Source: Candidatus Moanabacter tarae
GTDB taxonomy: Bacteria > Verrucomicrobiota > Verrucomicrobiia > Opitutales > UBA2987
Direction: 5' to 3'
NCBI GenBank assembly: GCA_003226295.1
Contig: CP029803.1
Span: forward strand, 292,226-356,225
DNA length: 64,000 nucleotides
This document shows positions 17,429-27,228 of this stretch, in pieces. Position numbers and translations under genes: made by a program. Each line of letters begins with the position of its first letter. Position 1 is the first letter of the stretch. The notes below the pieces were generated by a model that was given only the letters and a program-made list of their open reading frames with translations, was not told where the DNA came from and searched no databases.

Positions 17429-18649
17429 ATGTCTTTTGTCACTCATTTAGAATGCGCTAACTGCGGTGAAGAATATTTGGCTGGAAAAGTGCATAATCTA
17501 TGCACGGCTTGCCACCGACCGCTTTTGGTTAATTTCGACCTCCAGGCCATCCGGAGGACTGTTGAACGAGATAAACTAGCTGATCGAACGGCTACGATGT
17601 GGAGGTTTCTGGAATTGCTCCCGGTTGTCAATCCGGCTAATATTGTGAGTCTGACGGAAGGCACTACTCCGCTTCTTGAAGCAAGGAGACTTGGTGAGCA
17701 GTTCGGCCTCAGCAACCTTCTCATTAAAGATGAGAGTAGGCTTCCAACGGGAAGCTTCAAGGCTCGCGGGATGGCTATGGCTGTTACCATGGCTCGGGAA
17801 TTGGGTCTTGAGAGGCTAGCTGCGCCCACTGCAGGGAATGCAGGTGGAGCCCTGGCCTCCTATGCTGCCCGGGCGGGCATGGAGGCGTGGGTTTTTATGC
17901 CTCAAGACACTCCGGTTATTAACAAAATGGAAATTGTCCTGGCAGGAGCAAGGGTCTATGAGGTCAATGGACTGATCGATGACTGCGGAAAGATTGTTGC
18001 ACAAGGTGAAACGAACAAGGGCTGGTTCAATGTTTCGACTTTGAAAGAACCCTATCGGATTGAAGGTAAGAAGACAATGGGGCTCGAATTAGCGGAACAG
18101 CTAGAATGGAAACTGCCGGATGCCATTCTCTACCCAACCGGGGGCGGGACCGGATTGATTGGAATGTGGAAAGCCTTCATTGAGTTAGAGGCTCTTGGAT
18201 GGCTTGATTCAGAGAAAAAACCGCGGATGATAGCATGTCAAAGCAGCGGCTGTTCCCCTATTGTTGAGGCCTTTAAGAAGGGCAAACGATTCGCGGAGAG
18301 GTTTGAAAATGCACAGACCATAGCCAGCGGACTCCGCGTACCTTCAGCCGTGGGTGACTTTATGGTCCTTGATGCGGTAAGGGAAAGCGGTGGAATGGCA
18401 ATGGCGGCGCCCGAGACGGTTATCGGGAAATGGATGAGAAAAGCCGCATCTCTTGAAGGTATTTCCCTCTGTCCTGAAACAGCTATTTGCTTGGGCGTTC
18501 TCGAACAACTTGTCAAAGAAGGTGAATTAGGGTCGAGTGATCAGGTCGTAGTGTTCAATACCGGGGCGTCTCAAAAATACCCTGAGTCGCTGAAGATAAA
18601 GTTACCTAAAATCGATTTAAACAAGTCGATTGTTTGGGATAAAATATAG
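17429..18649 (+). CDS. thrC: Threonine synthase
   Basis: This 406-residue PLP enzyme of fold type II converts O-phosphohomoserine to threonine. An N-terminal zinc-ribbon-like head carries Cys9, Cys12, Cys25 and Cys28, common in the short threonine-synthase class. Lys111 in PTGSFKARG is the Schiff-base lysine, and the phosphate-binding loop is PTGGGTG. The stretch APTAGNAGGALASYAARAG fits the conserved Asn/Gly region. It is monocistronic, divergent from the acetoin-type operon and convergent with the tdh-kbl threonine-degradation pair. A threonine dehydratase or other fold II enzyme is less likely because of the zinc ribbon. Confidence 0.92.
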   Translation: MSFVTHLECANCGEEYLAGKVHNLCTACHRPLLVNFDLQAIRRTVERDKLADRTATMWRFLELLPVVNPANIVSLTEGTTPLLEARRLGEQFGLSNLLIKDESRLPTGSFKARGMAMAVTMARELGLERLAAPTAGNAGGALASYAARAGMEAWVFMPQDTPVINKMEIVLAGARVYEVNGLIDDCGKIVAQGETNKGWFNVSTLKEPYRIEGKKTMGLELAEQLEWKLPDAILYPTGGGTGLIGMWKAFIELEALGWLDSEKKPRMIACQSSGCSPIVEAFKKGKRFAERFENAQTIASGLRVPSAVGDFMVLDAVRESGGMAMAAPETVIGKWMRKAASLEGISLCPETAICLGVLEQLVKEGELGSSDQVVVFNTGASQKYPESLKIKLPKIDLNKSIVWDKI

Positions 18650-18880
18650 TCCTGGAGATCTTGTTTGAGGGCGCATCCCACCTATTATCTTTACACATTG
18701 TTGATTGATCTGCCGATTCCCAAAACAAACTATGCTGAGCTAATAGATAGTTGTAGCCCGATTGCTTTTAGGTCTTTTAAAGGTGGAGGCTAAATAAGTC
18801 CCAAGTTTCAAAATGGTCTGAACCGGATTCGATGCAAACTTTTACACAAAGTAGTGAAATGATTGCTCAGAATCGTCATT

Positions 18881-20050
18881 TCAACGTACTTCCGAGAATT
18901 TTTGCAGAGCGAAATCCAGATCCTCTCTCGTGTGTACAGAGGAGATCTGAACCCTGATACGGGCTTCACCTTGTGGCACAACGGGATAGAAGAATCCAAT
19001 AACATAGACACCTTTTTGGATAAGGCGGGTTGCCGTATCCTGCGCCAATTGTGCGTCACCAAGCATAATCGGTACGATTGGATGTTCTCCCGGCTTAATC
19101 TTGAATCCCAGCGCCTCTATTTTCTCTCTAAAATAGGCTGTGTTTTTGTATAATTTATCACGCAGGTCGCTCGACGATTGAATAAGTTCCAGTGCTTTTA
19201 AGGAAGCGGTGACAATGCTTGGGGTCAACGTATTTGAGAAAAGATAGGGGCGAGATCGTTGTCGTAGGAGATCAATTATTTCCTTTCGGCCGGAGGTGTA
19301 TCCTCCGCTAGCGCCGCCCAACGCTTTCCCGAGTGTACCGGTGATAATATCCACTTGACCCATGACGTTGCAGTGTTCGTGGGTTCCGCGCCCCTGTGCC
19401 CCGAGAAAACCCACTGAGTGTGAATCGTCAATCATCACCATGGCATCATACTTTTCGGCAAGGCGACAGATTTCGGATAGTCGCGCTATATAACCGTCCA
19501 TCGAAAAGACTCCATCGGTGGCTATGAGCCGGTTTCGGCTGGAAGCCGATTCTTTAAGTCTTTCCTCTAGATGGCCCATATCCCGGTTGTTGAATCGTAG
19601 ACATCTGGCTTTACAGAGACGAATCCCATCAATGATGCTGGCATGGTTGAGTTGATCGCTAATTACTACGTCTTCCTTAGTCAAAAGTGTTTCGAAAAAA
19701 CCGGTATTGGCGTCGAAACATGAGGAATAGAGAATCGTATCTTCGGTTCCAAGGAATCTGGATAGAGCTTCTTCCAATTCTCGATGCACCATTTGGGTTC
19801 CGCAGATGAAACGCACCGAGGATAGACCAAATCCCCAGCGTTCCAGTCCCTCTCTAGCGGCTGCGACAATCTTCGGATGGTTAGCCAGGCCTAGGTAGTT
19901 GTTGGCGCACATATTGAGCACGGATTGACCATCTTTTAGATAAATCCGGGCCCCTTGTTGGCTGGAGAGAACACGTTCTTTCTTATAGAGACCACTTTTA
20001 TCGATTTTTGAGAGCGACTCTGTTAAATGGCCTCTGATGCTTTCAATCAT
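18881..20050 (-). CDS. kbl: 2-amino-3-ketobutyrate CoA ligase (glycine C-acetyltransferase)
   Basis: This 389-residue fold type I PLP enzyme cleaves 2-amino-3-oxobutyrate with CoA into glycine and acetyl-CoA. Family signatures include [16 protein letters not shown] near the N-terminus, [26 protein letters not shown] and the PLP lysine in [15 protein letters not shown]. It ends [14 protein letters not shown]. Length matches E. coli Kbl (398). Its start overlaps the stop of tdh by four bases (ATGA), indicating translational coupling in a tdh-kbl operon, which rules out the related serine palmitoyltransferase and AONS roles with good confidence. Confidence 0.95.
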   Translation of the reverse strand: MIESIRGHLTESLSKIDKSGLYKKERVLSSQQGARIYLKDGQSVLNMCANNYLGLANHPKIVAAAREGLERWGFGLSSVRFICGTQMVHRELEEALSRFLGTEDTILYSSCFDANTGFFETLLTKEDVVISDQLNHASIIDGIRLCKARCLRFNNRDMGHLEERLKESASSRNRLIATDGVFSMDGYIARLSEICRLAEKYDAMVMIDDSHSVGFLGAQGRGTHEHCNVMGQVDIITGTLGKALGGASGGYTSGRKEIIDLLRQRSRPYLFSNTLTPSIVTASLKALELIQSSSDLRDKLYKNTAYFREKIEALGFKIKPGEHPIVPIMLGDAQLAQDTATRLIQKGVYVIGFFYPVVPQGEARIRVQISSVHTREDLDFALQKFSEVR

Positions 20051-21078
20051 AGACTTTGCCAGTTAAGTATTACCTTCCCGGACTCTCCCGATCTCATCGC
20101 TTCGAAACCTTCCTCGAAGGAAAGGCAGTTTAATCGATGGGTGATAACGGGTGAAATATCGAGACCTGTTTGGAGCATACTCGTCATCTTGTACCAGGTC
20201 TCATACATTTCTCGCCCATAGATTCCTTTGATATGGAGGCCATTTAGGATAACTTCATTCCAGTCTACTGCCATTTCACGATTAGGGATCCCAAGCAAGG
20301 CGATCTTTCCACCGTGACACATGGTACGAAACATGTCTTGTAAGGCTGATCCATTTCCCGACATCTCCATACCAACATCAAACCCCTCTTGCATACCGAG
20401 TTCGGACAGAACTTCTTCGAGTGATTCTGTTCTCACATTGACAACCCGAGTAGCCCCCATCTTTGCTGCTAGTTTGAGACGATAAGAATTGGTGTCAGTA
20501 ACGACCACAAAACGTGCTCCGGCATGTTTGGCGATAGCAGTAGCCATAATGCCAATCGGACCTGCTCCCGTGATTAGGACATCTTCTCCCAGAACATCAA
20601 AGGAAAGCGCCGTGTGTGTAGCGTTTCCTAAAGGATCAAAGCATGTTATTATGTCGGTGGAGATGTTTGCATCGCAGTACCAGACGTTAGTTACTGGAAT
20701 GCTCAAATATTCGGCAAAGGCTCCAGTTCGATTGACTCCAACACCTTGCGTGTGGGCACAAAGATGTCGGCGGCCAGCGAGGCAGTTGCGACAGCTTCCG
20801 CAAACAATATGTCCCTCGCCGCTGACCAGGTCACCTTCTTTGAAATCGTGGACATTATTCCCAATTTCAGAGACCCTACCGACGAATTCATGTCCAATCA
20901 CCATTGGAGTGGGAATAGTCTTTTGGGCCCACTGGTCCCAATCGTAGATATGGAGGTCTGTTCCGCAGATCGAAGTTTTTTCAATTTTGATCAGAACATC
21001 GTTGATTCCAATTTTCGGTTTGGGTACCTCCTCAAGCCAGAGACCAGGTCCAGCACGTTTTTTGATTAGTGCAAGCAT
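20047..21078 (-). CDS. tdh: L-threonine 3-dehydrogenase
   Basis: This 343-residue zinc-dependent medium-chain dehydrogenase oxidises threonine to 2-amino-3-oxobutyrate, the substrate of the coupled kbl product. The catalytic zinc site has Cys38 ([13 protein letters not shown]) and His in GHEFVG. The structural zinc loop is [15 protein letters not shown]. The NAD-binding segment reads [17 protein letters not shown]. Length and motifs match E. coli Tdh closely. It is first in the two-gene operon; its promoter should lie in 21079-21246, where no clear operator was found. Together the genes send threonine to glycine and acetyl-CoA. Confidence 0.95.
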   Translation of the reverse strand: MLALIKKRAGPGLWLEEVPKPKIGINDVLIKIEKTSICGTDLHIYDWDQWAQKTIPTPMVIGHEFVGRVSEIGNNVHDFKEGDLVSGEGHIVCGSCRNCLAGRRHLCAHTQGVGVNRTGAFAEYLSIPVTNVWYCDANISTDIITCFDPLGNATHTALSFDVLGEDVLITGAGPIGIMATAIAKHAGARFVVVTDTNSYRLKLAAKMGATRVVNVRTESLEEVLSELGMQEGFDVGMEMSGNGSALQDMFRTMCHGGKIALLGIPNREMAVDWNEVILNGLHIKGIYGREMYETWYKMTSMLQTGLDISPVITHRLNCLSFEEGFEAMRSGESGKVILNWQSL

Positions 21079-21246
21079 CTTTATGTAAGACGATTCGATT
21101 GAAAGTAATTGGTTTCCTAAGAGATGTGTTTTAGATCGGGGCGAAGAGCAAGTTTTCGACGATTTATTTCCGCTGGATTATAAATCCTGTAATTACGTTG
21201 GGACCTAGTAAGAATTTCAGAGGTGAGAGTTGTGTTGGAAATGGTG

Positions 21247-22038
21247 TTAAATTCTGGTTTCAGATGGGTGTTTGATGGTAGATTTATGGTAATCTTTTGA
21301 GCTGATTTTTTCCAGAGGTTCCTTGATATTTACGCATTTGCTCGGTTCTAATGGTTGTGTATTTCCCTTTAAAGTGGCCCACTTTACGCTGTTTGTTAGA
21401 ACTCTGAGTATCTCCTCGTTATAGTAGATGGGATAGGTTTCATGACCGGGACGGAAGTAGAAGATACGACCTTTCCCACGATGCCAGGTGCATCCGCTGC
21501 GAAAAATATCACCACCTTCGAACCAACTGATAAATATAAGCTCATCTGGATTTGGGATGTCGAAGTATTCTCCGTACATCTCAGCACAGGGAAGCTCTAT
21601 GTAGGATCCGATTCCTTCGGTTATTGGATGGCTGGGATTGACAACCCAGAGGCGTTCCCGTTCTTCCGCCTCCCGCCAAAAGAGTCCGCAGCCGGTGCCC
21701 ATGAGTTGCTTAAATACTTTAGAGAAGTGGCTGGAATGGAGGACTATCAATCCCATTCCCTCCAATACGCGTCTTTGGACGCGATCGACAACTGAATCAT
21801 TCACCTGTCCGTGGGCAGCGTGTCCCCACCATATTAGAACATCTGTGCCAGTTAAAACATCCTCTGAAAGTCCGTGTTCTGGCATTTCAAGGGTGGCAAT
21901 TTGGGTTATAATATCTGGGTCTCCATGGAGGTGGTTGGCGATAGCTCCATGAATCCCTTCAGGGTAGATCTTGGCGACTGATTCGCTGGTTTTCTCGTGA
22001 ACGAATTCGTTATATATGGTGACTCTTATTTGTGACAT
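21247..22038 (-). CDS. ThuA-like domain protein
   Basis: This protein of about 263 residues belongs to the ThuA/trehalose-utilisation family, a class I glutamine-amidotransferase-like fold. The ATG at 22038 ([15 protein letters not shown]) matches the family N-terminus; an open extension to 22155 is probably untranslated. Typical segments are [42 protein letters not shown] and [19 protein letters not shown]. No amidotransferase cysteine is present at the nucleophile position, as usual in ThuA. ThuA proteins occur with sugar dehydrogenases and may act on disaccharides or glycosides. Here the neighbours are threonine genes, so no specific role is suggested. Confidence 0.88.
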   Translation of the reverse strand: MSQIRVTIYNEFVHEKTSESVAKIYPEGIHGAIANHLHGDPDIITQIATLEMPEHGLSEDVLTGTDVLIWWGHAAHGQVNDSVVDRVQRRVLEGMGLIVLHSSHFSKVFKQLMGTGCGLFWREAEERERLWVVNPSHPITEGIGSYIELPCAEMYGEYFDIPNPDELIFISWFEGGDIFRSGCTWHRGKGRIFYFRPGHETYPIYYNEEILRVLTNSVKWATLKGNTQPLEPSKCVNIKEPLEKISSKDYHKSTIKHPSETRI

Positions 22039-22231
22039 ACGATTTTTTGTTGTGAATTTTTTATTGCTGATAGATCCTGGTATTTGGGTGATTAATGATT
22101 TTATCAATTTAGGTGGCAGATTGGAGATCAGGACCCAGGCCGCAATTGAATTCACTAAACCGGATTGAGTTTTGATTTATCTAAGCCTGCTAGCGAATAT
22201 TTTCTCCAATCTAATGAAGAACGGTTGTGAA

Positions 22232-22254
22232 CCCGGGACTCGTCACGTCCTGGG
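22232..22254 (+). other. GC-rich hairpin before threonine aldolase
   Basis: CCCGGGAC and GTCCTGGG can pair over eight positions, one of them a G-U wobble, around a seven-base loop. It lies 34 bases before the aldolase start with no T-run, so it is more likely a leader structure than a terminator. Function unknown. Confidence 0.3.
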
Positions 22255-22288
22255 CTACTGCAATAGCTGCTCTTTAAACCCTTACTGA

Positions 22289-23341
22289 ATGATGTTGAAT
22301 TTCCCTATCGACCTTCGCAGTGATACTGTGACTGAGCCAACTCCGGCGATGCGTAAGGCCATAGCGGATGCGGAAGTAGGTGATGATGTTTTTAGTGACG
22401 ATCCAACAGTTCTCCGACTCCAGGAGAAGACGGCTGAGATTCTTGGTAAAGAGGCAGCGATATACGTTCCTTCGGGGACCATGTCGAATCAGATCGGGGT
22501 TCGGTTGCACTGCCGACCAGGCGACGAGCTGATTTGCGAAAAGGACAGTCATCTCTACAATTATGAACAAGGAGGCTACACGCAACTGAGTGGTGTTTCC
22601 GCTCGGCCAATCGAAGGTAAGGAAGGTGTTCTTAAGGTTGAGCAACTAAGGGGTGCGATTCGGCCCGATGATGAACACCAGACAAGGACTCGTCTTGTTT
22701 GCTTGGAGAATACGCACAATCGTGCGGCAGGGCGGATTCTACCCTACGATGAGACCAAGGAGATTTGTGACTGGGGCCACGAAAACAACCTCCGAATGCA
22801 TCTCGATGGAGCTCGGCTTTTCAATGCAGTGGTTGGGTCTAATATTTCTGCTGATCGATGGGCTTGCCATTTTGATACTGTAAGCGTCTGCTTTAGCAAG
22901 GGACTAGGTGCGCCGGTTGGGTCGGCACTTGCTGGATCAGAGGAGCTGATTAGAGAGGCGCGGCGACACCGAAAGCTCTTCGGTGGAGGGATGAGACAAG
23001 TTGGGATCATTGCAGTTGCTGCGCTTTACGCACTGGATAACAATATTGACCGTCTCGCAGAAGATCACACCAACGCTCAGATCATAGCTGATGCAGTGAG
23101 TTCGAACGAGTTCCTAAAGTTGGATTCTGAGCGGATAGACACCAACATTATTTTTATTAAGGTTGACCCCCGTCTCGGGACGGCTGCTCAGTTTACGGGT
23201 GCCTTGGAAAATGAGGGTGTTAGGGCCCTTGTTCTTGCTGCTGATCTAGTCCGAATGGTGACAAATCTTCAAGTGTCTCAAGAAGCAGCTCGAAGGGTTG
23301 CCGATGTCATCCGAAGGGTTGGAGAGGATGGCCTCAGATAG
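22289..23341 (+). CDS. ltaE: Low-specificity L-threonine aldolase
   Basis: This 350-residue fold type I PLP enzyme cleaves L-threonine or L-allo-threonine into glycine and acetaldehyde. It opens with IDLRSDTVTEPTPAMRKA, the family's N-terminal signature. GDDVFSDDPTVLRLQEKTAEILGKEAA follows, and the PLP lysine is in SVCFSKGLGAPVGS. HLDGARLFNA supplies the Asp-Arg pair near PLP. The C-terminal domain has normal length. Tandem ATGs at 22289 and 22292 leave the exact start ambiguous by one codon. It gives the cell a second route from threonine to glycine beside tdh-kbl. Beta-eliminating lyases are relatives, but the motifs favour the aldolase. Confidence 0.92.
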   Translation: MMLNFPIDLRSDTVTEPTPAMRKAIADAEVGDDVFSDDPTVLRLQEKTAEILGKEAAIYVPSGTMSNQIGVRLHCRPGDELICEKDSHLYNYEQGGYTQLSGVSARPIEGKEGVLKVEQLRGAIRPDDEHQTRTRLVCLENTHNRAAGRILPYDETKEICDWGHENNLRMHLDGARLFNAVVGSNISADRWACHFDTVSVCFSKGLGAPVGSALAGSEELIREARRHRKLFGGGMRQVGIIAVAALYALDNNIDRLAEDHTNAQIIADAVSSNEFLKLDSERIDTNIIFIKVDPRLGTAAQFTGALENEGVRALVLAADLVRMVTNLQVSQEAARRVADVIRRVGEDGLR

Positions 23342-23527
23342 CTTTGCCCATGTAAGTCTGAGTAGAAAAAGTATTTCTATACCGAGTGCCAAGTCCCATC
23401 AATTGTTTTCCTCAAGCTTCGTCAACGTTGATATATAGTATAGCTTGCTGTGCTAATGGGTTCGCCGTCTCCCGTGTCAGTAACAGATTTTGTATCGAAA
23501 TAAGATTTAGTTCGTAATGGAACAGAT

Positions 23528-24394
23528 ATGCCCATTGAAATCCCAGTAGCAGCTATGGAAGAACGTGATTTGAGTTTCGAACTGGTTAACAATCTCTCCC
23601 CTCGAAATCTGACGAGCGAGCAGATTTCACATTATAATGAGGAGGGTTATATTCAACCGATTGACGTCTTCACTGAGTCTGAGATCACTGCTCATCGAGA
23701 CTACTTCAATCGGCTATTGCAGAAGTTAAATAATCTCAACGATGGACGGGATTCCTATGCTCTTAATTGCTACCAAGCTCTTTGCGAAGGAATCTGGGAT
23801 CTTTGCACTGAATCGCGAATACTTGATTATGTTGAAGACATAGTTGGCCCCAATATTATCGCATGGGCATCTCATTACTTTTGCAAACTGCCTAGGGACA
23901 GGAAGAGAGTTCCTTGGCATCAAGATGCTTCCTATTGGCATCTGACTCCAGCGCGTACGGTCACAGCTTGGGTAGCAATCGATGATGCTGACAAGGATAA
24001 TGCTGCGATGAAATTCATTCCTGGAACCCATAAAGCTGGTCATCTTGAGTGGCGCAAAGCTGAAGGTGAGGTGGTGCTCGGTCAGGAAATAATCGATATT
24101 GGTAAATTCAAAAAACCGATCTATAATTGCCTGAAGGCGGGTCAAATGTCACTTCATGCCGACATGTTGGTACACGGCTCCGACTTGAATGAATCATCAC
24201 GCCGGCGCTGTGGTTTCACTATACGTTTTTGTCCACCGTTGGTGCGGACGACATCTGGCTGGAATGTTGACTCAATAATTGCGAGAGGAAGCGATCCTAC
24301 GGGACATTGGGCGGACAAACCGCGACCCTTAGGGGATACGGTATATCCGAGAGATGAACGCAAAAAGCGGCCAAAATCAATCGGCGGGAATTAG
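23528..24394 (+). CDS. Phytanoyl-CoA dioxygenase (PhyH) family protein
   Basis: This non-haem Fe(II)/2-oxoglutarate dioxygenase has 288 residues. The iron-binding facial triad is His131 and Asp133 (PWHQD) with distal His216 (LVHGSD). The 2-oxoglutarate arginine follows in RRRCGFTIRF. The jelly-roll core also contains TAWVAIDDADKDNAAMKFIPGTH, very typical of PhyH-type proteins from marine bacteria. The substrate is not readable; related enzymes hydroxylate lipids, small alkaloid-like molecules or ectoine. The neighbours give no pathway link. A second, unrelated-looking PhyH protein is encoded at 26047. Confidence 0.92.
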   Translation: MPIEIPVAAMEERDLSFELVNNLSPRNLTSEQISHYNEEGYIQPIDVFTESEITAHRDYFNRLLQKLNNLNDGRDSYALNCYQALCEGIWDLCTESRILDYVEDIVGPNIIAWASHYFCKLPRDRKRVPWHQDASYWHLTPARTVTAWVAIDDADKDNAAMKFIPGTHKAGHLEWRKAEGEVVLGQEIIDIGKFKKPIYNCLKAGQMSLHADMLVHGSDLNESSRRRCGFTIRFCPPLVRTTSGWNVDSIIARGSDPTGHWADKPRPLGDTVYPRDERKKRPKSIGGN

Positions 24395-24410
24395 TCTGAT
24401 AGATTCTTTT

Positions 24411-24938
24411 CTATTCTCCTTCAAACTCGACTAGAGTACGTACGGGTACGCCCAGTTCCTCGAGTTTAATGCGGCCCCCGAGCTCAGGTAAATCGATGGC
24501 GAAGCTTGCGCCAAGAACTTCTGCCCCGGCTTTTCTTATGAGATTCACAGCGGCGCAAGCAGTGCCGCCAGTAGCTATTAGGTCGTCAATGAGGATAACC
24601 CGATCACTTTTTTCCAAACTGTCTATATGAATCTCCATTTCATCAATGCCATATTCTAGCTCGTATTCCACGGCAATCGTTTGCCAGGGTAATTTGCCTT
24701 TTTTCCGGATGGCTACAAATCCCGCGGAGAGCTGATGAGCGACGGAGCCTCCAAGAATAAATCCTCGAGCTTCGATCCCTGCTACTCGATTGATATCAGT
24801 TCCGGAAAATGGTTGCACCATCTGGTCGATAGTGTAGCGGAATCCCACCGGGTTTTCGAGGAGAGTGGTAATGTCTCGAAAGATGATGCCTGGCTTTGGG
24901 TATTCAGGAATCGATCGTATCAAACCTTTAATGTCCAT
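24411..24938 (-). CDS. apt: Adenine phosphoribosyltransferase
   Basis: This 175-residue purine-salvage enzyme makes AMP from adenine and PRPP. The start [18 protein letters not shown] and the downstream [11 protein letters not shown] are classical for bacterial Apt. The PRPP loop is [13 protein letters not shown], and [11 protein letters not shown] is the conserved hood/PPi loop. It begins 30 bases after mtnP on the same strand, so adenine released from methylthioadenosine is directly recaptured. It is convergent with the PhyH gene, with only 16 bases between the stops. Confidence 0.97.
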   Translation of the reverse strand: MDIKGLIRSIPEYPKPGIIFRDITTLLENPVGFRYTIDQMVQPFSGTDINRVAGIEARGFILGGSVAHQLSAGFVAIRKKGKLPWQTIAVEYELEYGIDEMEIHIDSLEKSDRVILIDDLIATGGTACAAVNLIRKAGAEVLGASFAIDLPELGGRIKLEELGVPVRTLVEFEGE

Positions 24939-24968
24939 TATACTAAGGGGCTCAATGTTGATAAATCC

Positions 24969-25856
24969 CTATTTGTCGAGAATCCTATTCGCGATAGAAC
25001 CAAGTTTTTTAAATGCAGTCGGGTTACGAGCTGCTGGTGCTGTGATCAGAGCCTGATCCAAAACCCTGTCGTCTCCCGATGGGCAAATAGATGGACGGTT
25101 CTTCATCTTCGGCGTTACACCCTTTACAAGCTTACGAGCGTTTTCAGCATTCTCCGAAAGTACTCTAACAACTGTTTCAACCTGAACGTTGTCGTGATCC
25201 GGATGCCAGCAGTCAAAGTCAGTGACCATGGCCACCGTGCAGTACGGGATCTCTGCTTCTCGTGCCAGCTTAGCTTCCGGCATATTAGTCATGCCGATCA
25301 CTGCACAACCCCACTGGCGATAGATGTTGGATTCGGCCAGAGTGGAAAATTGAGGACCTTCCATGACTAGATAGGTCCCTCCTCGCTGGTAGGCGATGTT
25401 TTCACTTATGCATACCTCTTCACACCAACCACCCAAGCGAGCATTCGTAGGGTGTGCCATAGATACATGGGATACCAGGCCATTGTCGAAAAAACTCTTT
25501 TCTCGTGCAAAGGTTCGATCGATAAACTGATCTACTATAACAAATGTTCCTGGTTCCAGATCCTCGCGTAGAGAACCGACTGCAGAAAGCGAGATGATGT
25601 CGGTTACGCCGGCACGCTTCATTACGTCGATATTGGCGCGATAGTTGATCTTTGTTGGGCTCAATCGGTGGCCACGGCCATGTCTCGGCAGGAAGGCCAT
25701 CGGGATCCCATCTAGGCTGCCTAGCAATAATTTGTCAGAAGCTTCTCCCCAGGGAGTTTCAAGCCGCTGCCACCCGACATTTTCCAGTCCATCGATTTCG
25801 TAAAGGCCGCTACCGCCAATAATACCAAGCATGGGTGAGGAGTGGAAATCGGTCAT
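24969..25856 (-). CDS. mtnP: S-methyl-5'-thioadenosine phosphorylase
   Basis: This 295-residue phosphorylase splits methylthioadenosine into adenine and 5-methylthioribose 1-phosphate. It opens MLGIIGGSGLYEIDGL, has the phosphate-binding LPRHGRGH, and carries MEGPQFSTLAESNIYRQWG followed by GMTNMPEAKLAREAEIPY, the MTAP signature. The TDFDCW segment favours MTA over guanosine. It is first in a two-gene operon with apt. No other methionine-salvage gene (mtnA, mtnB) is in the window. Confidence 0.95.
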   Translation of the reverse strand: MTDFHSSPMLGIIGGSGLYEIDGLENVGWQRLETPWGEASDKLLLGSLDGIPMAFLPRHGRGHRLSPTKINYRANIDVMKRAGVTDIISLSAVGSLREDLEPGTFVIVDQFIDRTFAREKSFFDNGLVSHVSMAHPTNARLGGWCEEVCISENIAYQRGGTYLVMEGPQFSTLAESNIYRQWGCAVIGMTNMPEAKLAREAEIPYCTVAMVTDFDCWHPDHDNVQVETVVRVLSENAENARKLVKGVTPKMKNRPSICPSGDDRVLDQALITAPAARNPTAFKKLGSIANRILDK

Positions 25857-26046
25857 ATTTAATCGTAATGGGAAAGGGTTCTGTTTACATTTGTCCGGAG
25901 CACTGATGGACGAGAGAGGTGCCTACTCTCCTTGCCTCTATCCCCATGGTCAACTTATATATACTGGATAGATATTGTGTTGCGTGCCCCATAAGGAGGG
26001 TTCTAAATTCATCATGATCGTCTTGGATTTAGGTCTTGCGAGTCTA

Positions 26047-27024
26047 TTAGCAGATCATGCCTATTTTTCCCCTGATTCCGTGGCCGGCAGGATCAGAGCC
26101 GATCCACCTTTGATCAGCGGGTTCAGACGCTAGTTGGTAGCGTGTGTCGGAAGAGATTCTCACTCTATTGCTTCGATTGTCGGAACTGGCGTGTAGGATG
26201 TGCATGCTGAAGATAAGAAGGTCACCTAATTTATAATCGGTGGTTAACCAGCGACCGCCTAATTTACGCCTTACTTCCAACGCGTTCCGCGAATAGTAAC
26301 CAGTCGAATTCCATTGAATAGTGGACTTCTCTTCTGATGTAAGATTTCTTTCCTCTGACTGGGCATTTTGAACGATAGTTTTCGCATTCCCTAAGTTTTC
26401 GCAATAGAGGTCGACATCGCTCGAACCGTAGCCTGATCTTAGCTCCTCGAGCTGATGCGATCCCTCTAGCAGCATAAGGCCACCCATTTCATAAGGAACA
26501 TCGCCATAAGGGACCCAAGAGGTGAATAATTTGTGGGTCCCTCTCCCCATGAAGACGATATCGCAATGGGGTGAGGTTGGTTCCGTTTTGCCCGGAAATT
26601 TGGTTCGAAACCAGGTATAATCAAAATAGCGTATCGGTCCGTCCAGGAAGAATTGGTAAAAATCAATTATTGGTCCTCGATGTATGACTTGGTCAAGAGG
26701 CGGATTATTTAGGGCCAGATGAGGCATGAACGAATCTATCGTCTTTGTTTCTGTTTTAGGATGGGCGACTCCTTCAATTACGGGGTAGGTCGGATCCAGT
26801 TTCCCATATTCCATAAGCCGTTTCATTATCTCTTCTCGGGCTGCCAGTACTTCATCTTTGTGCAATAACCCTGGCAGATAAAGATATCCATTTTCCGCCA
26901 TCCGGCGGTGCAACTCGTCACGGTCTTCCAATGCGTCGATTGAAGATTTCAGTTCTCCAATATCAACCGATGAATACCCTAGTCGATTTCCATTGTAAGT
27001 AAGTTCTAGACCTTTCTGGTTCAT
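26047..27024 (-). CDS. Phytanoyl-CoA dioxygenase (PhyH) family protein
   Basis: This 325-residue Fe(II)/2-oxoglutarate dioxygenase is distinct in length and sequence from the PhyH protein at 23528. Iron ligands are proposed in SPHCDIVFMGRG (HxD) and in the later MHILHASSDNRSNRVRIS, where the histidine is followed by the arginine that holds 2-oxoglutarate. The N-terminal domain contains AENGYLYLPGLLHKDEVLAAREE, a frequent PhyH opening. The ATG at 27024 is preferred to a GTG at 27033. It is divergent from the NHL-propeller gene at 27229. Substrate unknown. Confidence 0.88.
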   Translation of the reverse strand: MNQKGLELTYNGNRLGYSSVDIGELKSSIDALEDRDELHRRMAENGYLYLPGLLHKDEVLAAREEIMKRLMEYGKLDPTYPVIEGVAHPKTETKTIDSFMPHLALNNPPLDQVIHRGPIIDFYQFFLDGPIRYFDYTWFRTKFPGKTEPTSPHCDIVFMGRGTHKLFTSWVPYGDVPYEMGGLMLLEGSHQLEELRSGYGSSDVDLYCENLGNAKTIVQNAQSEERNLTSEEKSTIQWNSTGYYSRNALEVRRKLGGRWLTTDYKLGDLLIFSMHILHASSDNRSNRVRISSDTRYQLASEPADQRWIGSDPAGHGIRGKIGMIC

Positions 27025-27228
27025 AATTCCCACAATTTTATTCGTATTGGATATATTAGACCAAGAAACTTAGACAATAAAAATATAGTTCGGGATCTCC
27101 CATTCTCCCAAGGTCGGTCCATCAGCATCCATGATATGGTGGATAATGTTTATCAAGATCCAGTTTGACTTAACTTTTTGTTTCAGATGTGAATCCATCA
27201 AATAAATTTTATATGGGAGGGTGTGCGA

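Noticed and set aside
27050-27066. CTTGGTCTAATA repeated before two minus-strand genes (27055 and 4376 regions)
   Set aside because: A 12-base match between two places is expected many times in 64 kb by chance.
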